The translations under genes were made by a program, and so were the position numbers. Shown one piece after another: positions 1 to 13,501 of a DNA stretch of 64,000 nucleotides (position 1 is its first letter; the number at the start of each line of letters is the position of its first letter). A model generated the notes under the pieces. The model did not search any database. It was not told where the DNA came from and saw nothing but the letters and a program-made list of their open reading frames with translations. The DNA lies in the NCBI GenBank assembly GCA_944470555.2, contig OX104131.1, positions 12,268,515 to 12,332,514 of the forward strand, in the 5' to 3' direction. Origin of the DNA: Heterobilharzia americana. Its lineage: Eukaryota > Platyhelminthes > Trematoda > Strigeidida > Schistosomatidae.

Positions 1-746
1 AGCTGCTTCAACACTACGGAGTGCCACAAACGTTCATCAACCTCATTCAACAACTACATGAAAACGCCCCGTGCCAAGTGGTCCACAATGAAAAGCTCAG
101 TGATGCCCTTGAAGTGAAGACGGGAGTAAGACAAGGCTGCCGCCTACTATCACCCATGATGTTCATGATCGTGGTGGACTGGATCATGCAGCAAACCACG
201 AGGAGCAAGAAGATGGGCATAAGCTGGCTGGACCGATGAAAAGACCCTAGAAGATTTGGATTTCGCCGACGATGATCTATGTCTAATGTCGCACAAACTC
301 GAAGATCTACGGGCGAAAACTAACAAGTTGACAGAAGTGGAAGTGAAGACGGTACTTTAAGTGAACGTGGAGAAGATGGAGGTGACGGAGGTACCCAAAG
401 AACAACAGCACCAACAACAAGAGGCACCAGCCACCATTAATGGGAGAAACCTGAAGGAAATAGTCTCTTTCACCCACCACGTTGGTAGCATCGTTTCAAC
501 TACAGAAGGTGGCGACACAGACGAGGATGTCAAAACCAGAATCGGAAAAGCAAGACAGGCTTTCATTAGCCTGAAACCAGTGTGGAAATCTACTGCACTC
601 AGCACAAAGAACAAGATACGGATTTTCAACGCCACTGTCAAGTCAGTGCAGATATATGGTTCAGAAACTTTGCGTGTCACGAAAAGCCTTTCCAACAAAC
701 TACAGATATTCATCAACGACTGCCTACGCTGGTTCATAGTAACGAA
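1..746 (+). mobile_element. RTE-type retrotransposon (family B), 3' part of the reverse transcriptase, cut by window start
   Basis: Remnant of a non-LTR retrotransposon polymerase. The translation runs from the fingers/palm (VRQGCRLLSP, normally G-V-R/K-Q-G-C-x-LSP, at about 120-160) through the catalytic FADD box at about 262-280 to the thumb and the conserved GRNLKE...[14 protein letters not shown] segment (361-768). The frame changes near 235 and 355, so the gene is broken. It matches four other family B copies in this window (11365-13492, 46833-48005, 55869-59191 and the deleted copy at 37458-38080). Here similarity stops near 746, before the C-terminal segment WERTNQEP seen in the others, so the 3' end is lost. 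The 5' part lies outside the window. Confidence 0.85.
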
Positions 747-768
747 CTCGGAGATGCTCGGCCTTTGA

Positions 769-3129
769 AGAATACAGCGACTCCACCGTGGTACTTCGCT
801 TGATATACCTAATCCCTCAAGTTACACCACTTGGGTAATTTGATCAGCATTAAGTTTTTGAGAAAGGCCTTGATGAGTTACTTCCCTCTCTTCTTGTATA
901 ATTATTTTACACGCTCATTAAGCCTGACTTTCATTTCTGCCAGACAGCCCGAAAGCATATGAAAAGCGAACTAAGTGCATGTGATGTAAAATCTTTCTTT
1001 CTAACTGAGGACTTTATGGGGTGAAAAATAGACGGCCAAAAATGTTATCAAAGATTTTTCACCCATAGTGCTATAACCGTGCCCGCAAAGTGATATTCAC
1101 CTGTAGTTTTTGGAATAAATTACTGCTAACATTATTATTAAAAGTTGACAACAAACCGAAGACAGAGGAAGGGGAAGCTAGAAAACCTGAAATTTGCGCC
1201 CAAGTACCGGGGCTTTTCACTTCTTAAACCGACTAACGGAAACAGTGCTCATATGGTCCAACAAGAGCAGGAGTCCAGTTTGACGGAAGACATGATTCAC
1301 CTCCGTGGTGCAGTGTATCAACCGCCTTATAATCCTTTGGTAGTATTTCGTTCTCAATGGGTGAGGTACAGAGTCCAAAGGTCGTACCAATCTATAGTGC
1401 TGAAGATAAAGAATAGACATTCGTCTTAATAAATAGAAGCAGTCGGTTTTCAACTCAAATCAGGAAGGCAAGCAGAGCCAGAAACAAGCCCAAGCAGAAT
1501 CATATGTAACTGAAGGAAGCCATTATTAAGTTTTTAGGGACGTCGAATGGACAGCAGATCGCGATAGCCACTCACGAGCCTATCAAACAACGGAATGTGT
1601 TTCCCACGAGGAAGCCAAAGTGGAAGAGAAAACAAAAGCCCGTCAAAAGTTCGAGGAGTCAATAGCTGATAAAAACCGGGGCGAGAAATGATCTCTTGTT
1701 TTCATGAACCTCGCGAATTGCCCTAATCTCCCGTACAAATTTCGGGATGACAATTTTGGAGTTCCGTGGGAAAACGTACGCAAAAAACTTAGGCTGGAAC
1801 ACTTTGGGCCAGTAGCTTCTACTAGTCTTTCATGTGGTCCCGATTCAGCAACTAAGGCTAAGCGCCGACCGCTAAGACTAACATTTCCCAACTAATATGA
1901 TGTTAAGGATGTGCTGCCAGCATCTGAGGAGGGAACGGATACTATCAAGTACCTTACGCTTCGAGACGATGGCCATGAAGAAACTCTGGTGACAATCGTG
2001 GGGTATGCTTTGGGGAAGGAGCTCGAAAATGCAGGCACCAAGCACGTTCGCTGCGATTCTCACGAGCGAGAGTTCCCTAAGAGTCCTATGAACCCCAGGG
2101 GAACTGTGATACATAGCTTCTCATGGATGCCTAAAATAGGTGATGACCCTGGATGAAGCCTGATCGAAGTGGTCTTTCCAGCCCTCCAAAGGCAACATCT
2201 GCACTGGGGACTTTCTGGACGAGGAAAAGCCGCCCACCTCCTGCAGCCCGCACCCAAGCTGATGGGATGCGGAGCAACAAGCCGCAAAGAAAAAAGGAGC
2301 TGGTCTACCTCTGGAAGACTGCCTAGAAGCGAAAAACACAGCAGCGGCGGGGAACATTGCATTGATGAGTTGCATTTGGGAGGGTTCTCAGCCCTCACTG
2401 TCAAGGTTTCAGCCAGCCAAATGGGTAGTGAAGAGGGTTCGGGGAGTGCGTTGCGCGTGTTTAGACTAAGTCGCGCCCATACAAATGCACAAAGTCCACC
2501 AAATAAACCTGATGAGCCAAGAGAAATGAGTTGGGACATTTATGCCCATCCTATAGGCATTGTTGAGATATGGGTTTTTCCGATATTTCCCACCAGAAGT
2601 TGGCAGATGCAAACACATAACTGTTCCAGAGTGACAGAAGGGATGGCAAAGGGGTAGGACAACACTAAACGTTGGGTCACCAAATCTACATTCAAGTATT
2701 AATTAGAATGTCCCGAGGAGTTCATCCGGTGCCCTATAAAGCTGTTCATGGCCGCGAAATGCCAGGTGGGAACCATTTATAAGAACCGGTCAGCTGATGC
2801 ACAGTACAGTGAACAGATCTGGGGATAGTGCCCTTCTGTCCCAAACCGGAGCACATGTACCTATTCTGGGAAGCCACGTGCCGAAGACTAGCCTTGCAGA
2901 TCAAACTTTTGGTGGGAATGGTGATTCTATAGTGCCCAGTTAACTTGGCTTTTATTTCTCTCCGCTGTAAACTTTTTAATCACTTTTGACTGCCGTTGAA
3001 AACGGAAAGCTTTAATGTACTTGTTGAACTTCGCCAGCTTGACTGTCCACAATAGTCCCTGGAATAAACACGCTGTGCTTCTATCACCCCCTTCTTATTC
3101 GCTATGCTGTGACTGTCTAAAGTAAATTG
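769..3129. other. No recognisable gene
   Basis: Several short open frames occur on both strands here (largest 2169-2657 +), but none shows a motif I recognise and the frames overlap each other. The composition is more GC-rich than the host introns, like the decayed retrotransposon DNA on either side. It may hold the unrecognisable 5' part (ORF1 and start of the endonuclease) of the CR1 element that becomes readable at about 3130. Confidence 0.4.
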
Positions 3130-5260
3130 TCCCGAGCGTTAACCATAAGCCCTTGGTTCCAACAGTTCGAATGAGGTCCGATTCTTCTATCTGACTGAGG
3201 AACTGGGCCTTACGGGTAGCTTGAGGACAGTAATGCGATGTGGAGAGGCCCGAACAACACCCGGCCTAGATTGAATCGTCCCCAATGGAGAATACCTGAC
3301 TGACAACTTAGCAATCCTTCAACCTTTGGGAAGGAATGACCATGCTGCTGTCGGTTTCCAGCATTTCTGTGAAGCCACTTTAACCAAACCTTCAAGTAAG
3401 CATCTTTGAAACTTCGAACGATTGAAGGCTCCGGCTCTTCGGATGGCCCTGAAAAAGGGAGATTAGAAAGTTGACCTTGTATGGCAGAATATTAACGCCC
3501 TTGTAGGTTTGTGCTCGGCGAAACCATACACACAATCAGCTGATCTGTTGCACTTTCAACATCGAAGTGCTTCTAGTTGCCTGAGGTGACAAGGGACTGT
3601 GCTTGCAAACTACCTAGCTTAAAGGGAAACCACTGGACTGAACACAAAAGGAATGGTGCAGACGAGAAACACATGTTCGAAGCATTGAGAACCGATAGGC
3701 AACGGCGTCGAGTCAGGCCCATAAAAATATCTGCTTCTAACCTGGGAGGTTAGCTCCGCTGTGCTGCATTGTTCAGTGAGGCTAAAGTGGGAGTCTCTCA
3801 ACTACTAGAAACCAACGAGGTGACTATTAGCGACACCGGAGCAGCTGAGCTTTAGGTCAGCCAGTGTTTACAAATGTTTCCGCCGTCGTCTACCTAATTG
3901 GAGGTGTGAATATCCTACCAGCGGAGTGGGACTCTCATTATTTTACCTAGGCGTTACGCCAGTACAGGGTTAGCTGTTACTCTCCACAGTGGGCATTTCT
4001 CCTGGACCATATGAGATTCATGCTGCGGCAATGCTGAAAAGAGTATTGGACTCCATTGGTCCCTTATGTGAGTTAACTGAGGACTCTCCCAGTCAGGGAA
4101 AATTACCTGATCCTTGGGAGTTGAGTCACATAAACCCAATCTTCATTAGAGGTCAACGAAGCAACCCCACGAAATAGTGGCCGTAATGCTCTTATCCATA
4201 CCCCACAAAGTAATGAAATCGTTAACCTATGATGGACTGACAAGTCACCCTACAGTTAATGGCTTTCTTAGGCCACAACAGCATGGATTAAGAAGGGGGT
4301 GCCCCTTCACTAGTAAACCTCTCACTACAATAGACGGATGGGCTAGTGTTGTCGGCCGTCAAGGTCGAATTGATGTTATTCATCCAGGCTTTGCTGAGGC
4401 GCTTGGTCGTGCTATTCATGACTGCCCTGTTGATAAATTAAAACCAATCGGAATAAGACCATCGCTCACTGGCTGGTTGCCCTCATGACTACGCTTATTC
4501 GGAGTTTGGGTGAGCTTCTGTATGCCCGAGGGAGCAGGATGTCCCGGCAGTGTTTCCCAGAGTTCAGCAGGAGGATCTTTTTATTATCTAACATATATGA
4601 ACTACTTACCCGAACAGGTTTCTTGCCACATCCTAATTTTTACCGATGACGCTAAACTATGGTGTGAAATCAAAAGCGAGGAATACTAATTCTCTCCAGG
4701 AAGACTTAGTTCAACTTCAGAATTGCGCAGTCAATAATGGACTTGCATATAATCGCGAAAAATTCGGTGTTACATATAGAACATGATGCGTGTTACATAA
4801 AAGGCGTCAATGACATGGAGCATGAAATGTCGCCGAAGAAGAAAGGTTCGGGCGTTTCATCCCCTCATGACATAAAATTCCATGCCAGCTGTGACGGAAA
4901 GGCAATTCACGGAAACTTGGCGTTATTGAGCCTCAGACAAATTTTGAAACAGTTCCATTACGGATGTTTTCACTAAAGTTTCAGCAGCCTCATGCTGTCG
5001 CAGCCGCAGTTCATGACTATCGTCTTCCCTCTTTTCTGAGAAGGACAAATGGGGCTTAGAACCTATCCAGAGACTCTTGGCCAAATCGCTTTGGAGACTC
5101 ATGTCTAAAACACATGAAGAACGACGGGTTGCACTGGATCCGAATCCCATAGAATACAGAATGCTGAAGAGTGACTTGATAATGGCTCACAACATCCCCA
5201 GCACCCCTGGGCACCCACTTTGTCACTTACTGAGTTTTAGACAGAGTAGTAATCTTAGAG
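3130..5260 (+). pseudogene. Decayed CR1-clade (SR1-like) non-LTR retrotransposon: endonuclease C-terminus plus reverse transcriptase
   Basis: The + strand can be read, with stops and frame changes, as a CR1-type ORF2. About 3260-3380 gives LDxIVPNGEYLTDNLAILQ followed by PLGRNDH, the C-terminal end of an APE endonuclease (family form LDLV.tN...PLG.SDH; here S is N). About 3995-4490 gives the RT start: GPYEIHAAAMLKRV, then LPDPWELSHINPIF, then a SIPHKVMKSL block and QHGLRRGCPFTSK. About 4590-4670 gives YMNYLPEQVSCHILIFTDDA, where FADDA has become FTDDA. The thumb region (LQEDLVQLQNCAVNNGLAY) follows at 4696-4750 and traces continue to about 5250. There are many stops and no intact frame, so it is an old, dead copy. 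Clade assignment rests on the RT motif pattern. Confidence 0.75.
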
Positions 5261-5639
5261 GACACACGTAGAAACTCAGCCTGGAATGTAGCAGGCTGGA
5301 TATCAGGCATGGCCTCCACTCCTCAGGAGCCGTTAAACATTAGGATGGGCTTCCTACAATCGTGATCCAGGCTACTTCGTCCCAATCCTTAAAACGCCGG
5401 ACGGGTGCTTATTTGAGGCGTGGCTAGGATCTGCCTAATGCTAATTGAGTTCTCACATTCTGAAAGCAACGTCTGCTCCGTTTACACTTGCAATCAGGGT
5501 GACAACCACAAGACGTAGCGACCCATGGATTCTAGAAGTAGGAGCCGGTCAAGTGAAAGCTTCTCCTATTCCGTCAGCAACCATTCAAACCATTTGGAGT
5601 GAACGCGCACTTTACTTACTATGTAATGCAGGCAGATGA

Positions 5640-8600
5640 ACTAGTAATCAAACATCCGTCCAACAAGGAGATGCAGGAATACCAGCCCTCATGTAGTCAC
5701 TCTTGTCGCTCACCCTCCTCGTCCGCCACGAACCGTTGCACTAGGTGGCAACCAAAGAACTCAGTTCCACTTCAGTCTGCTCCAGCTTTGCTCCCATATC
5801 AAGGAACTAAAAATGATATTTTTTGACATCATAGACGCCGTGGTGTCAAAGCGAAAAAGTACACCAAACAATGTACTTTTGACTCCAAGCAGCTGTGAAT
5901 CGCGTAAGCCACCACGTGATGGCGACTGACGTCACTAGCGAACCCCCTACCCTTTGTCTGTTCTACACAGTTGATCGCCATTCAGAAGTGAGCCTCTTCC
6001 AGGTACTGGGGCGGAACCTAGTGCGATCTCACCCACTAGCGAGGGGCGACCGTGGCCGACTACTCAACAACTCCCTGCCTCCAGTGGCTTGCCACCCATG
6101 ACATACGGCGGTAAGTTACTCTGCCTTAATGTTGGACTACTGCGTTCGTTTGATGGTTTTTCACCACTGCTGATGTGGTCACTGGTAAAATCGATATGGA
6201 CCTGCTAAAACACCCAGATGCTATTGGATACAAGTAATTGCATATTATTAGATTCTACCTAGACACCCTCTGTTTCCAGTGTTGTCACCAGCATCCTCAT
6301 AGTCAGCCCGCTGCGCTCCAACAGAGGTATTACCCAGTCTGATGCTTACATCGTCCAGCCATCTGTGGACACTTTCAAACAAACAAGCATAGTAAGCTGC
6401 GTGACGTCTAACGCCTTGTGTCACGTCACGACAACTGGTTCGCCAGTTCTCAACTACCTGCGACGTTCATCTCAAGGTAAACCGCTGGCAGTCAGGACTG
6501 AGATGGAGCATGTGCTCGAAATGGGTATCATTGGGCCCTCTGACAGTTCATGGTCCTCCCCTTTGCATGTGATCGCGGAGGCAAATGGTATGGAATGGCG
6601 ACATTGCAGTGACTGTCGGCGACTCAAAGCTGAAACGGTCTCAGGTCGTCATCTGGTTCCTCACACATACGGCTCGGCTGCCACCCTGAAGGGTGGGAAG
6701 AGTTCTACCAAGCTTGACCTGACGCATGCCTACCGTCAAGTGCTCGTACACCCAGATGACATACCGAAGACGGAAGTCACAATAAGGTTCCTTCTTACTG
6801 AATTTTTGAGAGCAGAATGCTACACAGACCTTCCATCTTTTTATCGACGGCATCTTGCACGGTCTACATTTTGCTTATGCGGACCCTGATCATATCCCTA
6901 TCATGAGCGCAGACGAGGATAGCCACTGCATTCGCTTGCAGCAAATTCTTGCAAGGCCCGCCAAGCACTCAGTGGCCGTCTATCTTGTCAAGTGAAAACT
7001 TGGCGTCCGTCCACTGAACTTCCTTGTTTACGTGAACGATGAGCATGGCGTTCATCCGCTGCCGGTAAAAGGTTTGAACCGTTGGAGAATTTTCAGTACT
7101 AACATCATTTGAAGCTCCGTGCACGATCCTGAGGATGGCAAGCTATTACCGCCGTTTTGTCCTCCAGTGTGTGCACATTTTAAGGGAGCTAATCAATCTG
7201 CATCGGCATGATTTCCAACGCACTAGAAGCGTTTGACAGGACCAAAAACGCGGTGACAGATGCCAAAAAATTGGTACACCAGGGTGTGTAGGCCTTTCCT
7301 CTCAGCATTTGTGTCGCTGCCCTAAAAGCGCCCGTTTAAGCCCCTCTGCGACCAAGTTCGGATCACTTTTGGATTCCGCTTGTATCTTTCTTCTAAAAGC
7401 CACCGGCATGAAAAATGTGATACGTCACTCTGGACGCAAACTGCTCGCTATTCAGGAATAGGTTATTTTTATTATTATCACATGCTTCAGTTAAGCCCTT
7501 TCACCACTTTGTGGTAAGCCATTATTTTATCTTATTTACCGACCATAAACCTTCGACTTACGCTTTGAACACCACGGCAGATGGGTGTCTACTTTATCCA
7601 GACAGATATTGCCCGTAAAGACCGCATGTGTCTGCATAATTTATTATTCGAGTCACATTGTTGTTATCACTATTGTTTTCACACTTCATCATTTATCTCA
7701 GAAAACCGTCGCATTTCTGGCATGAACAACCGCATGGAGGGCACACTGTCTTGCCTTTTCACAACTGCTTTACCTCAGACGATCGACAATCACATAAGAT
7801 TGCTGGACTTTGAGGTTCAGACGAAGAAAATGAGAAACTTCAACACACCCTCCCTGAAGATGCGGCCTGTACCTTTTCATGATAACGGATGGACGGTCCT
7901 GCGCGAAGTCCCCGCAGGGACTCCAAAACCTGTTGTTCCTCCGTGTAAGTGCTTTTTTGATGCCCTTCTCAGTCTTTGTCATCCCGGCATACACAACACC
8001 GACGTACCGATATCTGCTGCGATTGTATCGCCGGGCATTAACCGTGACGTTCGAAAGTGGACATGGTCATATATTCAATGCCAAAGACCTAAGATGAATC
8101 AACGTAGCTTTGCACCACTTAGAATTTTTGCCGGACCAGATTCACGTTTTGCACACGTCTATGTGGACATTCCTGGCCTTGTTCCGCTTTCCGACGGCTA
8201 TTCTTGCATCCTGACCGGACAACATCCCGTTGTCAGGTACTACCTCTGAACCACTCCGTCCAGTATTCATTAAAATATGGATTTCTAAATTCAGATGCCC
8301 TTCCACCACGACAGTCAACTGACAGCACGAATTTGGATATATCGACCCCTGGAAGCGGAGTTCAGAGTTCGTTCAGCACTTAAGACCGACATGCAACGAA
8401 GTCCTGTTGAGTTGGTTAGCGGAATTATCCTACGTTTGTCCAGTGCACTGGCTGGTTCAGATTGCTGCTGTGCAACTCCTACCGGTATCCATGATTATGT
8501 ACCAGCTGCTGAGCTTCACATGCGTCGTCTCCATCCCCCATCCACACGAATTCATTGTAGACCGTTACGGCAGGATAAGAGAGTTCAAGATTACACACGT

Positions 8601-8950
8601 GTCATTGCGTGCTGTGATGCCGTTCAGAAACCCTTACTACCACCCTACGATGGACCCTCAAGGTTGTCAGCAGAAACGAGAAGTTCTTCGTAATCAATCG
8701 ATTATCACGGCAAGACACCGTAAGCGTCAATCGCCTAAAGGCAGCTTACGTTGATGATGACCCAGCCCTCCTGGCACTAGCGTATTCAACACAACCATTG
8801 CCACAGAAAAACAGGGAAGACTCTTTGGTTCAAAAAGACAATGGCTCTGTCAGCAAAGAAATCATTGGCAGTAGTGATAAAAAACTGTCTACACATGTCG
8901 GTCAACATGTTCACCGGCCCAAATACCTGACAGGCTTCATCACTCAGTCA
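5640..8950 (+). pseudogene. Decayed Ty3/Gypsy retrotransposon Pol (CsRn1/Boudicca-like)
   Basis: Remnant of an LTR-retrotransposon polyprotein. Protease-like residues occur near 5960-6060 (LFYTVDRHSEVSLFQV; the catalytic DTGA is not preserved). The RT N-terminus is clear at 6425-6830 (HVTTTGSPV, LEMGIIGPSDSSWSSPLHVI, TKLDLTHAYRQVLVHPDDIP). The connection/RNase H region follows with breaks (MASYYRRFVLQ at 7135; RKLLAIQ and the decayed TDHKPLTYA equivalent at 7430-7570). Integrase core residues occur at 8128-8215 (FAHVYVDIPGLVPLSDGYS), then the C-terminal domain (LPPYDGPSRLS, about 8635; later QDTVSVNRLKAAYVDDDPA-like in another frame, 8715-8765), and a tail resembling GQHVHRPKYL at 8895-8930. 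Many stops and shifts. No flanking LTR pair was recognised. Confidence 0.8.
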
Positions 8951-11364
8951 TTTCGGAATCTGAGGTCTGAACAAGTGTCGTTCATATTAATACACTTACT
9001 ATTTTTCGCATTGCAAATATGTCTTGGAAATGTTTCCATGAAATTATAAAAATGGTGAAAATGTACACAAAAAGACACTTCGATGTTTATTATTATAACC
9101 TTATGTGCATCACTTCATACTTGTAAGTGCCATGCAGTTTTACCTTTATCCCATACCAACTGTGATTCCTTCATCTCAAACCAGTAGGAATGCGTATCAT
9201 CGGATGCAAGTTGGGTATGAGCAATAACAATTACATCATTCGTCGGTTCCTTGTATCGATCCTCCAGTACATTTCCCCTGTAGCCTGACGTTCGCTGAGG
9301 AAATGTAGACGAAGGCTTTGAGTCATTTACCATCGCTGTGACAGGGACTGCATCTGGACTCACAGTTCTCTTGCCCCGTGGGTGTGCATATTCGCACTGG
9401 CTTAGGAGACCCACGCGTCACCTTCTCATACCCAATATGGAAAGGTGTTGCGTGTCCACCCCGCAGTTGCCTCCCAGGATTGAAGGTTGCAGGTGTTCCA
9501 GCAAGCTTCCAGGAGGGGATAACTTGTAGTGAACCTTCTAGCACCAAAATAATGCTAGGCTAAAAATGAAGAAATAAACACAATCTGTTTAAATAATGGC
9601 TAAATAATCTTTTACGACGTCCACGAGTGACTTTAGTTCTCTAAGTTTGTTTTGGCGTATAGGCAACCGCACGTTGCTATTCACCATTAATGCATCTATT
9701 TTTTACTGGACGGCGGCAACCAGCTCGAGGTCTCTAGTTTAATCATTACCTGACAGATAAGTTGACATCCCACTTACATGACATCTTATTCTCTAACCAA
9801 CAAATAAACAATTTTTCTCAGTACATTTTACTCTACCTGTCGTCAGATTTGCCTCGCGTTATCAATACCTACACTCAGCTAAGATACTTATTAGTTAGGT
9901 GCTAGCGCAACTTAACTTACAAAAGGCTGGCCAATTGTTAGCGATAGTTACACAATACGACACATTAAAACAGGTAAAAGTGCGACTAAAATATGTGCCT
10001 GCAACAGTTGGTGAGTCAAAAGAGTCCTCGTTGAGTCTTCCGGTCGCAGCCAAATAAACGCGTGAGTCAAAATATGGCGGACGGATAAAGAGAATGACCT
10101 CCGAGATACTCTAAACAAGTCCCCTTCGTAAAGGTTTCGAAAGTGATAATCCGGCTGTCATGTAATGCAGCTGCCAGCTACCACCCCTCAACCCATATTC
10201 TAACCCGATCCTTCCACTTTCATGAGACCGTCGTTGAACGGAGAATTTGGGAGTGTTTTCTTCGGATGCAATGAAGTCATAACGTCAGAACGGTAGGATA
10301 TCAAGTTGGGCATATACAATAACTTGAGTTTGTCATGTATCCAGATTTTAACTGCAGCAAGGTGACGGATTCTTCGTCTGCTGGCTGTCAGTGTTTTCCT
10401 GCTTCTACTTCGAGGATTTTACGCTTTCCACTCTCTTGAAATAATGCGTCCCCACTTCGACAAGAAGTCCGCTAACGGCTCATTCTCCTTATAGTTTTCT
10501 TATTGTGCAAGCTGGAAGATTGGAAGACGTTGGCACGCAAAATCAAAGTGAGGGGCAGTAGGTGCATTTGCGCAAGTGTGGAATGATTGCCTCGCATTGT
10601 GCCTTAAGAGAGACAGGGGTTGGAAGACGAGACCAATACTCATCATAATGGTGCTACTTAGAAATGCGTTTCAGCGCAGATTTCATACCAGAAGCTAGGT
10701 TTGGTGCAATGGTGTCTTAACAAACCAACACTTAACTTTCTGTTCTGTAAATCAGAGCCATAGCAGACGAGTGGTTGGACCTACTGCATCGGAATCCGCC
10801 AAAGATCTGGAGCCGTTCCGCAAGACCAAGAAGCAAGCGAGAAGAAATCAACTGGTTTATACAAGCTCGTTAAAGAGATATTGGATATTGGAACCTGTCA
10901 GAGGGATACGGTGGTATTTTACTTTGGGTGGTCTCTTGTAGCCTACTATAGTTACGAGGCCGACTGTTTTGAGGAGTCCATTTGTTATTACATTGTTTTC
11001 AAGCTACAATTCGCTTTGTGTGTCACCAGTGAGGAGCCATCCGAATAATAGTAGTATATTAAGCATTAGTTGCCACTATCTCAGGCCAGGCGGCACATTT
11101 ATGATTTTGGGGGTTTAGGACTTCATAAAATCGTTCTCACAATCTATACACGGTAGAAACAAGGATTCGACCGAGGATCTAACTTTTAATATTGTGGGAC
11201 GGGGACACTAAATTAAAATATAAAAGTGGCAAACCGGAGGGAAGATATTGGAGTTCCTTCTGGCCTCCACTATTTTCATCATATTAGCCGTAACTTCCTG
11301 AGTATCAATTTGGGTTAATGGTAATTGTTCCACCACTGGTTGATTTTCTGTCATTATATTAAGG
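8951..11364. other. No recognisable gene
   Basis: Short overlapping frames only (for example 9115-9414 - and 9338-9563 +), with no family motif on either strand. The first few hundred bases may include the untranslated 3' part and LTR of the Gypsy remnant that ends near 8950, but I could not pair it with an upstream LTR. The rest looks like ordinary non-coding DNA. Confidence 0.4.
11356..11364 (+). repeat. Target-site duplication, left (ATATTAAGG)
   Basis: The nine bases ATATTAAGG occur directly before the family B retrotransposon and again directly after its A/T-rich 3' tail at 13493-13501. This is the hallmark of target-primed insertion. Confidence 0.6.
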
Positions 11365-13492
11365 AGACAAAATGGGAGATATCGAGGAACATCCCTGAAG
11401 AAACCTGTGTGGAAGAACACTGGAAGTCTTTGAAAGCACAACAGTATTAGGAAGGAAGAAGAAAGAAGACAAGGAATGGATCTCGACGGATACCTGGAAG
11501 CTGATAGAGGAGAGGAGGATGGTGAAACAGAAGAAAAACCAGTGCAAGGATGCTCAACGACAAGAGGAACTGAGCACAATGTATAAAACACTACACTTGA
11601 CAAAGAAGTGAAGAAGAGTGCACGCAAAGACAAAAGACACTTCTACGAAACACTGGCAAGTGAAGCAGAACAGGCTGCAGGTAAGAGAGACCTGACGACA
11701 TTGTATCAAATAACCAGGTTGCTATCAGGGGAGAGATCAACACAGATAAAACCAATAAAAGATGAAGAAGGAAATTTAATTACAAAGGAAGAGAAACAGA
11801 GGAAACGATGGGCCGACCACTTCAAGAAGCTCTTAAATCGACCACCACCTGCACTTCGTCCAGAAATACCACCTGCAGCCGCTGAATTACAAGTGAACAT
11901 AAATCCCCCAACGAAAATGGAAGTCCTGAACTCCATAAAGCTACTGAAATGTGGGAAAGCAACAGGACCAGACGGGATCCCGCCAGAAGCACTGAGAACA
12001 GATGCAGAGACAACAGCGGACATGCTCACACCACTATTGCAGAAGGTGTGGAAGGAAGAGAAGGTACCTGCCCATCGATTGGAAGAAGGGTTACCTTGTC
12101 AAACTGCCGAAGAAAGGAGACCTCAGTGTTTGCAAAAACTGGCGCGGAAACACCCTCCTGTCCACACCAAGCAAGCAAAATATTAAGCCACATCATCCTG
12201 GAGAGGTTAAAGGATGCACTAGATTCAAAACTACGACCCGAACAGGCTGGCTGACTGTATTCAGGAGGTACAAATCATGTGCGGACCAAATTGCAACGCT
12301 TCGCATCATCATAGAACAGAGCATAGAATGGCAATCAGCTCTCTACCTCAACTTCATCGACTTTGAGAAGGCCTTTGACAGCGTCGACCGAGAAGTAATT
12401 TGGAAACTGCTTCAACACTACGGAGCACCGCTAACCTTTATCCGCCTCATTCAACAACTATATGAAGACGCCACATACCAGCCAAGTAATTCACAATGGG
12501 AAGCTCAGTGATGATTTTGAAGTGAAGACAGGAGTGAAACATGGTTCCCCCATGATATTCCTGATTGTGGTCGACTGGATCATGCAGCTAACAGTGGGGA
12601 GCTGTGAGAAGAGGGGGATACGCTGGACTGCGGAAAACAACCTAGAAGACTTGATTTCGCCAACGATGACTTGTGTCTGATGTCACACAAACTTGAAGAC
12701 CTACAGGCGAAAACTAACAAGTTGGCAGAAGAGGTGAGGCAGCGAAGGCGGGATTTCAAGTGAATATAGAGAAGACAGAGGTGATGTAGATACCTCACCA
12801 CCACCATCAACAACAACAAACTCCAATCACCATCAAGGGGAGAAACTTAAAGGAAATAACCTCCTTCACTTATCTAGGAAGCACTGTTTCAACTACAGGC
12901 GGGACGGACGAGGACGTCAAAGTCAGAATCGGAAAAGCAAGACAGGCGTTCATTAGCCTGAAACCAGTGTGGAGATCTTCTGCACTCAGCATAAAACGTG
13001 AACAAGATCCGGATTTTCAACACCAATTCACTCAAGTCAGTGCTTCTGTATGGTCCAGAGACTTGGCGCGTCACGAAAGGGATTTCCAATAAACTACAGA
13101 CAATCATCAACAACTGCTTACGCTGGCTCGATACTGAAGATCAGATGAATTGCCAGAAAGAATAAGCAACAAGGAGCTCTGGGAACGAACCAACCAAGAA
13201 CCTATCACCCAACAAATATGCAGTGGAAGGAAGTGGAGATGGATTGGGCATACACTGAGAAGGCCGACTGGGGATATCACGCGTCAGGCCAGTTGCTCCA
13301 GTGGAATCCCCATGGGAAGCGACGAGTTGGACGTCCGAGGGTGACATGAAGGGGATCGTGTGAGGAGGAAATGAGAGCTTCTGGGCTGTCGTGGAGCCAG
13401 GTTCAAAAGATTTCAGAGAACAGAGGTCACTGGAGACGTGCTACTGAAGCCCTATGTTCCACTAGGAACCCAAGGGACTAATAATAACAGTA
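11365..13492 (+). mobile_element. RTE-type retrotransposon (family B), 5'-truncated copy
   Basis: The copy starts inside the linker between endonuclease and RT (EEHWKSLK segment at about 11400). It continues through the region before the RT (KKSARKDKRHFYETLASEAE, 11608), the WADHFKKLLNRPPPALRPE block, the RT start KCGKATGPDGIPPEAL (about 11950), [20 protein letters not shown] (about 12355), the active-site region FANDDLCL (about 12655), the thumb ([14 protein letters not shown]) and the C-terminal [14 protein letters not shown] segment (13180). Frameshifts near 12090, 12250, 12500, 12640 and 13140 break the frame. The element ends in a short ACT-AATAATAA-type tail. The nine-base repeat ATATTAAGG flanks it. 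It is a dead copy whose relatives in this window are listed separately. Confidence 0.9.
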
Positions 13493-13501
13493 ATATTAAG
13501 G
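13493..13501 (+). repeat. Target-site duplication, right (ATATTAAGG)
   Basis: Right-hand partner of the repeat at 11356-11364, immediately after the element's 3' tail. Confidence 0.6.

Noticed and set aside
2169..2657. 162-codon open frame on the + strand
   Set aside because: A competing frame of similar length lies on the other strand (2060-2539 -); there is no recognisable motif and the composition looks like decayed repeat DNA.
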